From positions 12,504,501 through 12,568,500 of the forward strand of contig NC_058196.1 in NCBI RefSeq assembly GCF_907165205.1: a stretch of 64,000 nucleotides of DNA, written 5' to 3'. A program made the position numbers and the translations under genes. Every line of letters begins with the position of its first letter. Position 1 is the stretch's first letter. A model generated the notes under the pieces. That model was not told the DNA's origin. It did no database searches and saw nothing but the letters and a program-made list of their open reading frames with translations. Source of the DNA: Coccinella septempunctata. Lineage: Eukaryota; Arthropoda; Insecta; Coleoptera; Coccinellidae. Of this stretch, positions 1-8,272 are shown one piece after another.

Positions 1-1197
1 TCGCCTTCCAAAGGCTGTATCTTGGAAGGGCTGTCGATTTAGAAAAAAATTTAAAGGAACTACCCCCGCTCATTTTCATTGAGGAAGCATCTCTCTTAGT
101 CCTTCGCATTTATTTAGAGATATCCTGTATATAGATTCATTTTATCTATGTACCTATTTATTTTGGATAGTGGACGTTTAATCAATATGTGTTATTTTCG
201 AAGACCAAAACAAAAATTTCAATTGCACCCGATTTGTTAATTATAAGAATCATCATTTATTTTGAATAATAAAACTTCATGCGAAAATATTCAAATTAAC
301 TTTTGTCTTTCTCCTTTCATCATGCGTCCATCATAGTGTCCGCTGTTCATCATAGTTTTTGGGAATTTACCAATCAATCATATGTATCCTAGTATGTATC
401 TATATTAATAACTTCATTTTGTAGATTCATCATGTCTTGACAAAAATATGGTTGCAATTTCAAAATATTTTGACTCGAGGCCTTCAAAAAACTTCAATTT
501 TGTTTATTTTTTCCCTTACATCCTGTATGATCTATCGAAAAATGCAAATCTGTTTTGGATCATTCTTAACAAAATCTTACTTGAGATGAAAGAAGTTCAA
601 CGGATGCATAGATACACACGATGAAATATAAACAGTCATAATCCCATTCGAGAGAGATATTTGGTTGTCTTTCACGTGATTCTTTCCCCTACAGAAGAAT
701 GCGATAAAAATCGTTGAGATATGCCGCCTGGATTGAAATTATGGAGGAGATAGCGCGCTGCGCCTCTCTACACTTAATTCCTCCGTATACTTATATTCCG
801 CTTGTCTACATCTGCTTTGAAAATACAACGTTGCCATTTTCGGAGGTGCTAACGAGCAAAGAGTCCCCCACAGCAATTCTTCGATATACAGCTCAGCACA
901 CTAGCGCCAGTGATATACACTCGAACTAAAAGATTGTTCAGTACATAAACGGGGTGCGTTGTGACCTCAAAACGATTTTTGATATGTTGGTCCCTGAAGC
1001 CTCCTGAATCTAACAAGCTAAAAAACAAGGCAAAACGTTGTATATATATATATATATATATATATATGTTTTTAAGCTACTTCCGTTAGTTATTGTGAAT
1101 TCTACCCTTTTTTCTCCCGTCTCATAGGCGTACTTGTTACGGTTCGAAATAAATTTATTCAGTTTGAAATACATTTACGCTTTCGATTTTCTGGAAA
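1..1197. other. AT-rich DNA with no recognised gene
   Basis: No reading frame here resembles a known protein. The longest (714-929, 71 codons) has no motif. The last 100 bases may be the leader or a decayed 5' LTR of BEL-1, because the gag of that element starts just after, but no copy of the putative 3' LTR (32650-33000) can be seen here. Confidence 0.5.
1041..1067. repeat. (TA)n microsatellite
   Basis: About 13 uninterrupted TA units. Confidence 0.95.
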
Positions 1198-2243
1198 ATG
1201 TCCGATAAATTACGACGTAACAACGCATTGCCTTGAATGAAATAGGTATTCTTCAGCAATTGGCCGTTGAGGCTCAATAAAACAAAGCACTTCTCACTAA
1301 ATTTAAAGTACGATATTCTTCCATCGAATATATGTATCAAAGAAGAGTTTTTGAAGTATCACAGCGCACTTTTGGCTTTATTAGCATCAGATAAGGATCA
1401 TGATTTGGGGAGAAAAGATACAGTCAAAAACCAATTTTTGGAACATTATTATGATATCAGATCCATTTACACAACGCTCTTTGATCAAGATCCGTTCAAT
1501 ACCACTACCATTTCAAATTCAAACCCATCAGATCAATCAGATTCACCTCACGTCAAATTGCCGAAAATTTAATTGAACAAGTTTTCAGGAGATATTCGTG
1601 ATTTTCCCAGTTTCAAGGACATGTTTGACGCTGTAGTACATTCCAATAGAAAGCTCAGCTAGTGTAAAAATTCAATTACTTGCGTTCATCTCTTGAAGGC
1701 ACTCCATTGGAAGGTTGAACGCCACAGCAGATAACTATCAAATCGCCTATAAAACGATACACAAACCCTCGAGCGCAAGCACGGTCTCATTGGTTAGAGA
1801 TTGAAAATTTTCCGGTGTTGAAATCTGAAAATCCTCTACAATTGCGTAAATTATCGGATGCATTCGCTATAAATTTGGAGAGTTCCAAAAAATATGAACG
1901 TCGCTGTGAGTTGTGATTTTGTCTTGACGCTTTCTCGTTTGGATCCAGAGACATCCCGCGCTTTCGAAAGAAAACATGGATCGACCGCCATCTCTCTCTT
2001 CAGCCGGAATATAACACCCTATTTCAATTTTTAGAAGAATACTGCAACGGATTGATCAACTCAAATACTACCGTGTATGCTAAGAGTTCGCCTCACAAAT
2101 CTATGTCTAATTCAGATTGTAGAAAGAGAAACTCTTTCATCACCCAAACTAAATAAAAAAATCCCAAGTGTACCCTATATCAGTCGGATCATCCCACTTA
2201 CACTTGCGTCAAATATTTGAAAAAAGCGCTGAGAGAACGATAT
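1198..2243 (+). pseudogene. BEL-1 gag, 5' part
   Basis: The frame beginning ATG TCC GAT at 1198 has early stops. An open stretch 1267-1572 ends in a proline-rich linker, and the BEL gag core (DUF1759 type) follows across frames from about 1573: the codons for KFSGDIRDFPSFKDMF are read at 1578-1625, with further matches to about 2160. The segment ends in the first zinc-knuckle codons (a Cys-Asp-His-Cys pattern near 2180-2210) and is cut at 2243 by Gypsy-A1. The gag resumes at 14539. Several stops and frameshifts make it non-functional. The family assignment rests on the gag core and the continuous knuckle read across the insertions. Confidence 0.75.
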
Positions 2244-2533
2244 TGTAACCAGTCCGGCCCTTGCGGTCGGACCTTTCGAGAAACAGAGCGGTCGAGAAAT
2301 TCCAGAATAACCGCGAATCTACCTGAATGTTTCCGGCGCCTATATAAGCCCAGCGGAGGAGCAGGTAGGAAGGACAGTACAAGTACAGTAATAGTGCAAG
2401 CGACTAGTGGAAATAAACAAGAGTGGAAATAAATAGTTGTGTCATAGTTAGTTTGTGAATTATAAATGTATTAAGTGTAAATAAATAATTGTTAATAAGT
2501 TGGACGTTTTAATTCAACGAAGAAAACGTTACA
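2244..2533 (+). repeat. Gypsy-A1 5' LTR
   Basis: 290 bp, TGTAAC...GTTACA. It holds a TATA box (2341-2348) and several AATAAA-type signals in its 3' half. It matches 5890-6181 except for a 2-bp indel after the run GGACAGTAC. Confidence 0.95.
2341..2348 (+). promoter_or_regulatory. LTR TATA box
   Basis: TATATAAG about 95 bp into the LTR, the expected core promoter place for gypsy transcription. The same motif recurs at 5987-5994 and on the minus strand in the Gypsy-A2 LTRs near 6368-6375 and 14421-14428. Confidence 0.75.
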
Positions 2534-2534
2534 T

Positions 2535-2552
2535 TGGTGTCAAGTGTGCGGT
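2535..2552 (+). promoter_or_regulatory. Gypsy-A1 primer-binding site
   Basis: TGGTGTCAAGTGTGCGGT begins 1 base after the LTR, the usual place and TGG start of a tRNA primer site. Gypsy-A2 has the same sequence on the minus strand just inside its 5' LTR. I did not assign the tRNA. Confidence 0.7.
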
Positions 2553-2598
2553 TCAACATCGCTCAAATTAAATAAATAATTTTGGATATTTGGAGTTC

Positions 2599-3796
2599 AT
2601 GCCAGTGACCACAAGACTACAGAACGCGATGGAGGCTCAAGCGGTAATGGACTTTTTGAGTAAGATGAACGAAAGAATGGAAGAAAATTTTCGAAAATTA
2701 AATGAACAAATGGAAGAAAATTCTCGAAAATTGAATGAGAAAATGGACGAGAACTCTTGTAAAATAAATGAGAAAATTGATGAGAAATTAAATGAGAAAA
2801 TGGACCAGATTAGGGAAAATTGTAATGATGTGGTGAGTCAACTTACAGATAAATTGGATAAGAAACTGGAATCCATAAATGAAAAATTTTATAAAGTGGA
2901 CGAGAAGTTCGATATAGTGAACGGAAAATTTGACGAAGTTTATGAAAGAGTTGATGAAAAGTTTGACAAGGTTAACGACAAGTTTGAAGAAATGGCAGGA
3001 ATAATTGAACATCATTCCAAGTTGATAGATTCCTTGAAAAGAATGTCAAACAGAACAGATATTCTGGCTTCAACACCCTACAGCACAGCGAAAGCGGAAA
3101 ATGACGGCGAAGGTAGTAGAATGAAGATCAAGCCTCCAACGTTTGATGAAAAAATACCCTGGTCGACATATCAAAACAGTTTGAAGCTGCTGCCCTGGTA
3201 AACAATTGGAATGACAACGAAAAAGCCACGGCATTAATTATAGCTCTACGAGGAGAGGCACTCAACATCCTCCAGACAATCCCGGAGAGTCAACAAGCCT
3301 GTTACGAAGTTCTTACATCGAAACTTCAGATGAGATATGGTGATGCTCTTCTACAACAAGTATACCATGCACAAATAAAGAACCGAGTGCAGAAAACAGG
3401 GGAAAATCTCCAAGAGTTTGAAGCTGATGTGGCGAGATTAGTCAGGTTAGCTTATCCATCTGCTCCAGATAGCTTCCTGGAACAGCTATCAATCCAGACA
3501 TTCGTGGATGGGATAAAGGAAAGCGAAATACAACAAGCCCTGAGACTAGCACGCCCTAGAACCATTGATGATGCTTTAGCCCAGGCTTTGGAAATTGAGG
3601 CAGCGAAGCAAGCGTCGCATAGAGGACACCTTCGTGTTAGACAAGTCCAAGAAACAGATCGATCTGTTGAGGAGATTGTCAGAGAAAAAGTCCGCAGAAT
3701 ATTGCTTGCTGGGAAAAAGGATGCTGTGTGCTGGAACTGCAACAAAAGGAGGCATTTCAAGCAAAATCGTCCAGAATTTGAAAGGGCTACAGCTGG
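2599..3796 (+). pseudogene. Gypsy-A1 gag
   Basis: Starts at ATG 2599. Residues about 15-150 are an almost continuous coiled coil built on 11-residue repeats of the type KMDENSCKLNE, followed by a retrotransposon gag core and a CCHC knuckle. A single A missing from a run near 3178 (four A here, five in Gypsy-A2) shifts the frame, so the first open stretch ends at 3201; the rest is read in another frame from about 3187 on. The knuckle near 3730-3775 has lost its last Cys (Asn-Arg instead of Asn-Cys). Gag would form the particle; this copy cannot make a full one. Confidence 0.88.
2660..2805 (+). repeat. 33-bp tandem repeats in gag (hendecad coiled coil)
   Basis: Three full 33-bp units plus one shortened unit code for 11-residue repeats (Glu/Asn/Lys rich). 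Gypsy-A2 has five full units at 11710-11880, so unit number differs between copies. An 11-residue period fits a hendecad coiled coil. Confidence 0.8.
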
Positions 3797-5351
3797 GAAA
3801 ATAAAAGGAGTCGCTGTGGTAGACAATGGCTCGACCAAAACCATTGAGTGTCCCCGGAATTCCAGTCATTGTTCGCGCCTGGAAGAAAAGATCGATTCAA
3901 GGCGGACCACCATAATCGAAGACGACTGGCTACCTGAAGAAATTCAAAGAGCACAAGAGGAAGATAACGACTTGAAAGTAATCCTGAGTTGGAAGAAGAG
4001 CGGTAGACGACCTACTCGGGAAGAAGTATCCAGACTGAGCCAGAATGTAAAGTCGTATTGGGCACAATGGGAAACGTTGAAGATCGATGGAGGTCTTCTG
4101 AAACGTTGTTGGGAAAATGAAGATGGAACTGAGCAGATACTTCAGTTGATTGTGCCGAAGAGCCGTGTGACAGACATTCTGACCAGACTACATAATGGAA
4201 CTTCAGGTGGACATTTCGGGATAACTAAGACGTTGGAAAAAGTCAGGCAGCGATTTTATTGGCTAAATTGTAAGAGGGACGTTAAAGATTGGTGTAGAAG
4301 ATGCAAGGTTTGTGCTGCTGCTAACGGACCTTATGGTAAAGGAAAAGCACCAATGAGGCAATATAACGTCGGATCCCCCATGGAACGAGTAGCTATCGAC
4401 ATCGCTGGCCCCTTTCCCGAAACAGACCATGGAAACAAGTACATTTTGGTAGCGATGGACTATTTCACGAAATGGGTGGAAGCCTACGGTATTCCTAATC
4501 AAGAGGCAAGTACGGTAGCTGATAAATTGGTCAGAGGATTCTTCTGCAGATTTGGAATACCTCTGGAGCTGCATTGTGATCAAGGCCGAAATTTTGAATC
4601 GAAGTTATTCCAAGAAGTATGCAGCAAATTGGGAATTCACAAAACAAGGACTACACCTCTTCATCCATAATCAGACGGCATGGTCGAACGAATGAACCGG
4701 ACCATGGGAAAACATCTAGCCAAAGTAGTTTCTGATCACCAGCGGGATTGGGATGAATATTTACATCTATTCACCATGGCATATAGATCTTCGGTTCAAG
4801 AATCTACCAAGGAAACTCCAACCAGTATAATGTTCGGCCGAGAAATAAGACTGCCTTGCGACTTAGAGTTTGGATGTAAGCCTGGAGAAGACGTAGCTTG
4901 GGAGGACTACGTTAGTAAATTAAGGAACAAGCTGGATTACATTCATGGCAAGGTGCGCAATCAAATGCAGCAAGCAAGTGACCGAATGAAAATGCGCTAC
5001 GACATTAAGGCTATTGAAGGTGGATTCACCACTGGGGATCTGGTGTGGCTACATAATCCACAAAGGAAGAAAGGTTTTTCACCAAAGCTGCAGAGACAGT
5101 GAGAGGGACCGTATGAAATAATCAAGAGGATAAATGATGTAGTTTACCGGATAAGGAAGCTCCCCAGAGGAAAACCAAAGGTTGTCCATTTCAACCGATT
5201 AGCCCCGTACGCGCAGGACGAAGAAGAAGTACGTCTTGTGGAAGCCCCGATGCAAGGTAGCAGCGATTACCAGAAGTTTATGGATTGTTATGGTGAGACA
5301 CGCGTTGCACGGTTCTGCGTTACACAGGAAGTACATCAAGATCTCTTTACC
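3797..5351 (+). pseudogene. Gypsy-A1 pol: protease stub fused to integrase
   Basis: The protease motif is present as Asp-Asn-Gly-Ser (Gypsy-A2 has Asp-Thr-Gly-Ser) near 3820. At 3847-3866 the frame jumps to codons that in Gypsy-A2 lie after RNase H, so RT and RNase H are gone. The junction lies in a short shared TGTCC-like stretch. Integrase follows with its HHCC finger (about 4170-4320), the first Asp in AIDIAGPF and the second in HCDQGRNF. A nonsense codon TAA at 4668-4670 (CAA in Gypsy-A2) falls before the catalytic Glu, and a TGA at 5100-5102 replaces Trp. A 5-bp deletion near 5349 shifts frame at the start of the macro domain. Confidence 0.88.
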
Positions 5352-5736
5352 TAAGGAATACTCTCTCGCTCATTGCGTAGCGGAGGACCTTCGTATGAGC
5401 AAAGGAATAGCAAGAGTATTCAGAAATAAATTTGGACGTCAGGAACAACTATTGCGACAGCAGCCAAGAATCGGAAAAGTTTTGAAATTGAAGGCTGAAG
5501 GTCGGTTCATTTATCACCTAGTCACGAAGCAACATTCCTATCAGAAGCCAACCTATCAGAATCTATGGACGGCACTGCATAGCTTGAAAGAAGACCTTCA
5601 ACGCTTTGGGGTTAGGAAATTAGCTGTTCCCAAGCTCGGTTGTGGATTGGACCAGCTAAATTGGCGAGTTGTGCGAAGCATGCTGGAGGTGGTATTTCAG
5701 GGGACTGGTATAAGGATCCTGGTGTGCAGTTTCAAC
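5319..5736 (+). CDS. Macro domain (OARD1/TARG1-like) of Gypsy-A1 pol
   Basis: About 140 residues downstream of integrase match the single-domain ADP-ribosyl hydrolase OARD1/TARG1: the SLAHCVAED opening, a Lys-Gly-Ile-Ala loop, the VTK segment near the catalytic Lys of TARG1, and GCGLD with the second catalytic residue Asp. The open frame runs 5236-6039; a 5-bp deletion at about 5349 puts the first 10 domain residues in a different frame, so this copy may give an N-terminally cut domain. Over the shared part it differs from Gypsy-A2 at three residues. The family is recognised from memory of its motifs; activity is inferred, not shown. Expected role: hydrolysing or binding ADP-ribose on proteins. 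Confidence 0.85.
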
Positions 5737-5772
5737 CCAAAGCAGGCCAGGGAGCCTGGAAAAACTGTGGAA

Positions 5773-5829
5773 TGCTACTTCCATCAGAATGGCTACTGTA
5801 GGAATGGTGATGAGTGCAAGTTTCGCCAC
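5773..5829 (+). other. CCCH zinc finger after the macro domain (Gypsy-A1)
   Basis: Nineteen residues in the same frame as the macro domain fit C-X7-C-X5-C-X3-H exactly, the spacing of RNA-binding CCCH fingers. It lies 13 residues after the macro domain and about 60 bp before the polypurine tract. In Gypsy-A2 the first Cys is Gly. Confidence 0.85.
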
Positions 5830-5872
5830 GGTCCTCGGAGGAATTCACTGAATCTGTTCTGGGACAGAACAG

Positions 5873-5889
5873 GCTTAAGGAGGGGACAG
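5873..5889 (+). promoter_or_regulatory. Gypsy-A1 polypurine tract
   Basis: GCTTAAGGAGGGGACAG directly before the 3' LTR, the usual plus-strand primer place. Its complement precedes the Gypsy-A2 3' LTR at 6485-6501. Confidence 0.85.
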
Positions 5890-6181
5890 TGTAACCAGTC
5901 CGGCCCTTGCGGTCGGACCTTTCGAGAAACAGAGCGGTCGAGAAATTCCAGAATAACCGCGAATCTACCTGAATGTTTCCGGCGCCTATATAAGCCCAGC
6001 GGAGGAGCAGGTAGGAAGGACAGTACACAAGTACAGTAATAGTGCAAGCGACTAGTGGAAATAAACAAGAGTGGAAATAAATAGTTGTGTCATAGTTAGT
6101 TTGTGAATTATAAATGTATTAAGTGTAAATAAATAATTGTTAATAAGTTGGACGTTTTAATTCAACGAAGAAAACGTTACA
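5890..6181 (+). repeat. Gypsy-A1 3' LTR
   Basis: 292 bp, same as 2244-2533 apart from a 2-bp insertion. Followed by ATAT, the right target duplication, and directly by CTAT, the left target duplication of Gypsy-A2. Confidence 0.95.
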
Positions 6182-6189
6182 ATATCTAT

Positions 6190-6484
6190 TGTAACGTTTT
6201 CTTCGCTTGATTAAAACGTCCATCTTATTAAATTATTTATTTACACTTAATACACTTATAATTCACAAACTAACTATCACACTACTATTTATTTCCACTC
6301 TTGTTTATTTCCACTAGTCGCTTGCACTATTACTGTACTTGTACTTCCCTACCTGCTCCTCCGCTGGGCTTATATAGGCGCCGGAAACATTTAGGTACCT
6401 TCGCGAACCTTTCGCGATTCTTCTAGAAGGAAGCGACCGCCCTGGTTCTCGAAAGGTCCGACCGCAAGGGCCGGACTGGTTACA
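6190..6484 (-). repeat. Gypsy-A2 3' LTR
   Basis: 295 bp, reverse of TGTAACC...GTTACA, with a TATA box near 6368-6375. Differs at two bases from the other LTR (12019-12145 plus 14367-14534). The stretch between the Gypsy-A1-like ends (about 6392-6445) is unlike Gypsy-A1. Confidence 0.93.
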
Positions 6485-8272
6485 CTGTCCCCTCCCTAAG
6501 CCTGTTCTGTCCCAGAACAGATTTAGTGAACTTCTCCGAGGACCGTGGCGAAACTTGCAGTCATCACCATTCCTACAGTAGCCATTCTGATGGAAGTAGC
6601 CCTCCACAGTTTTTCCAGGCTCCCTGGCCTGCTTTGGGTTGAAACTGCACACCAGGATCCGTATACCAGTCCCCTGAAATACCACCTCCAGCATGCTTCG
6701 CACAACTCGCCAATTCAGCTGGTCCAATCCACAACCGAGCTTGGGAACAGCTAATTTCCTAACTCCAAAGCGTTGAAGGTCTTCTTTCAAGCTATGCAGT
6801 GCCGTCCATAGATTCTGATAGGTTGGCTTCTGATAGGAATGTCGCTTGGTGACTAGGTAATAAATGAACCGACCTTCAGCCTTCAATTTCAAAACTTTTC
6901 CGATTCTTGGCTGCTGCCGCAATAGTTGTTCCTGACGTCCAAATTTATTTCTGAGTACTCTGGCTATTCCTTTGCTCATACGAAGGTCCTCCGCTACGCA
7001 ATGAGCGAGAGAGTATTCCTTAGACACGGTAAAGAGATCTTGATGTACTTCCTGTGTAACGCCGAACCGTGCAACGCGTGTCTCACCGTAACAATCCATA
7101 AACTTCTGGTAATCGCTGCTACCTTGCAACGGGGCTTCCACAAGACGTACTTCTTCTTCGTCCTGCGCGTACGGGGCTAATCGGTTGAAATGGACAACCT
7201 TTGGTTTTCCTCTGGGGAGCTTCCTTATCCGGTAAACTACATCATTTATCCTCTTGATTATTTCATACGGTCCCTCCCACTGTCTCTGCAGCTTTGGTGA
7301 AAAACCTTTCTTCCTTTGTGGATTATGTAGCCACACCAGATCCCCAGTGGTGAATCCACCTTCAATAGCCTTGATGTCGTAGCGCATTTTCATTCGGTCA
7401 CTTGCTTGCTGCATTTGATTACGCACCTTGCCATGAATGTAATCCAGCTTGTTCCTTAATTTACTAACGTAGTCCTCCCCAGCTACGTCTTCTCCAGGCT
7501 TACATCCAAACTCTAAGTCGCAAGGCAGTCTCATTTCTCGGCCGAACATCATACTGGTTGGAGTTTCCTTGGTAGATTCTTGAACCGAAGATCTATATGC
7601 CATGGTGAATAGATGTAAATATTCATCCCAATCCCGCTGGTGATCAGAAACTACTTTGGCTAGATGTTTTCCCGTGGTCCGATTCAATCGTTCGACCATG
7701 CCGTCTGATTGTGGATGAAGAGGTGTAGTCCTTGTTTTGTGAATCCCCAATTTGCTGCATACTTCTTGGAATAGCTTAGATTCAAAATTTCGGCCTTGAT
7801 CACAATGCAGCTCTAGAGGTATTCCAAATCTGCAGAAGAATTCTCTGACCAATTTATCTGCTACGGTAGTAGCCTCTTGATTAGGAATACCGTAGGCTTC
7901 CACCCATTTCGTGAAATAGTCCATCGCTACCAAAATGTACTTGTTCCCATGGTCTGTTTCGGGAAAGGGGCCAGCGATGTCGATAGCTACTCGTTCCATG
8001 GGAGATCCGACGTTATATTGCTTCATTGGTGCTTTTCCTCTACCATAAGGTCCGTTAGCAGCAGCGCAAACCTTGCATCTTCTACACCAATCTTTAACGT
8101 CCCTCTTACAATTTAGCCAATAAAATCGCTGCCTGACTTTTTCCAACGTCTTGGTTATCCCGAAATGTCCACCTGAAGTTCCGTTATGTAGTCTGGTCAG
8201 AATGTCTGTCACACGGCTCTTCGGCACAATCAACTGAAGTCTCTGCTCAGTTCCATCTTCATTTTCCAACAA
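6314..8272 (-). CDS. Gypsy-A2 integrase, macro domain and CCCH-finger polyprotein
   Basis: 652 codons open. Residues about 20-75 hold the HHCC zinc finger; the integrase core follows with AIDIAGPF, HCDQGRNF and the Glu after QSDGM (D, D, E all present); the integrase C-terminal domain runs to about residue 385. Residues about 405-544 are the macro domain and 558-576 the CCCH finger. The last codons run into the LTR. It is in frame with RT-RNase H except for one missing G near 8271 (Gypsy-A1 keeps it), so the original product was one pol polyprotein. Roles: cDNA integration plus an ADP-ribose module. No separate promoter or start is seen for the macro part, so it is probably released by the protease or acts as an integrase fusion. 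Confidence 0.9.
   Translation of the reverse strand: MLENEDGTEQRLQLIVPKSRVTDILTRLHNGTSGGHFGITKTLEKVRQRFYWLNCKRDVKDWCRRCKVCAAANGPYGRGKAPMKQYNVGSPMERVAIDIAGPFPETDHGNKYILVAMDYFTKWVEAYGIPNQEATTVADKLVREFFCRFGIPLELHCDQGRNFESKLFQEVCSKLGIHKTRTTPLHPQSDGMVERLNRTTGKHLAKVVSDHQRDWDEYLHLFTMAYRSSVQESTKETPTSMMFGREMRLPCDLEFGCKPGEDVAGEDYVSKLRNKLDYIHGKVRNQMQQASDRMKMRYDIKAIEGGFTTGDLVWLHNPQRKKGFSPKLQRQWEGPYEIIKRINDVVYRIRKLPRGKPKVVHFNRLAPYAQDEEEVRLVEAPLQGSSDYQKFMDCYGETRVARFGVTQEVHQDLFTVSKEYSLAHCVAEDLRMSKGIARVLRNKFGRQEQLLRQQPRIGKVLKLKAEGRFIYYLVTKRHSYQKPTYQNLWTALHSLKEDLQRFGVRKLAVPKLGCGLDQLNWRVVRSMLEVVFQGTGIRILVCSFNPKQAREPGKTVEGYFHQNGYCRNGDDCKFRHGPRRSSLNLFWDRTGLGRGQCNQSGPCGRTFREPGRSLPSRRIAKGSRRYLNVSGAYISPAEEQVGKYKYSNSASD
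6485..6501 (-). promoter_or_regulatory. Gypsy-A2 polypurine tract
   Basis: Reverse complement of GCTTAGGGAGGGGACAG abuts the 3' LTR. It lies inside the open pol frame. Confidence 0.8.
6545..6601 (-). other. CCCH finger of Gypsy-A2, first Cys lost
   Basis: Residues 558-576 of the polyprotein. The C-X7-C-X5-C-X3-H frame of Gypsy-A1 is kept except that the first Cys is Gly (TGC in A1, GGC here), so zinc binding is probably lost in this copy. Confidence 0.8.
6641..7060 (-). other. Macro domain of Gypsy-A2 pol
   Basis: Residues about 405-544. Starts VTQEVHQDLF, then SLAHCVAEDLRM, the KGIA loop, YYLVTK, KPTYQNL, LAVPKLGCGLD and ends in a hydrophobic strand ILVCSF. The order, spacing and length (about 140 residues) match an OARD1/TARG1-type macro domain with both residue positions known to matter in TARG1 (a Lys in the VTK segment, Asp in GCGLD). 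It is uninterrupted here and is the better copy of the two for study. Confidence 0.9.

Larger units (their letters stand above)
2244..6181 (+). mobile_element. Gypsy-A1, internally deleted Ty3/gypsy retrotransposon with macro domain
   Basis: The element starts TGTAACC and ends GTTACA, with LTRs of 290 and 292 bp that differ only by a 2-bp indel. It is flanked by a 4-bp target duplication ATAT (2240-2243 and 6182-6185). Inside are a primer-binding site, gag, a protease stub, integrase, the macro domain, the CCCH finger and a polypurine tract. Compared with Gypsy-A2 it lacks about 2.0 kb coding for most of protease, all of RT and RNase H. It sits in the BEL-1 gag zinc-knuckle codons. Near-identical LTRs point to a recent insertion although the element could not have copied itself. 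Confidence 0.93.

Noticed and set aside
714..929. 71-codon frame as a host gene
   Set aside because: No motif, no upstream or splice context, chance length in AT-rich DNA.
5236..6039. Host OARD1-like gene captured next to a gypsy element
   Set aside because: The macro domain is in the same place and frame in two independent insertions, between integrase and polypurine tract inside the LTRs, so it belongs to the element.
6314..6484. C-terminal extension of Gypsy-A2 pol encoded by the LTR as a functional tail
   Set aside because: The stop simply falls in the LTR; the corresponding Gypsy-A1 tail differs, with no conserved motif.
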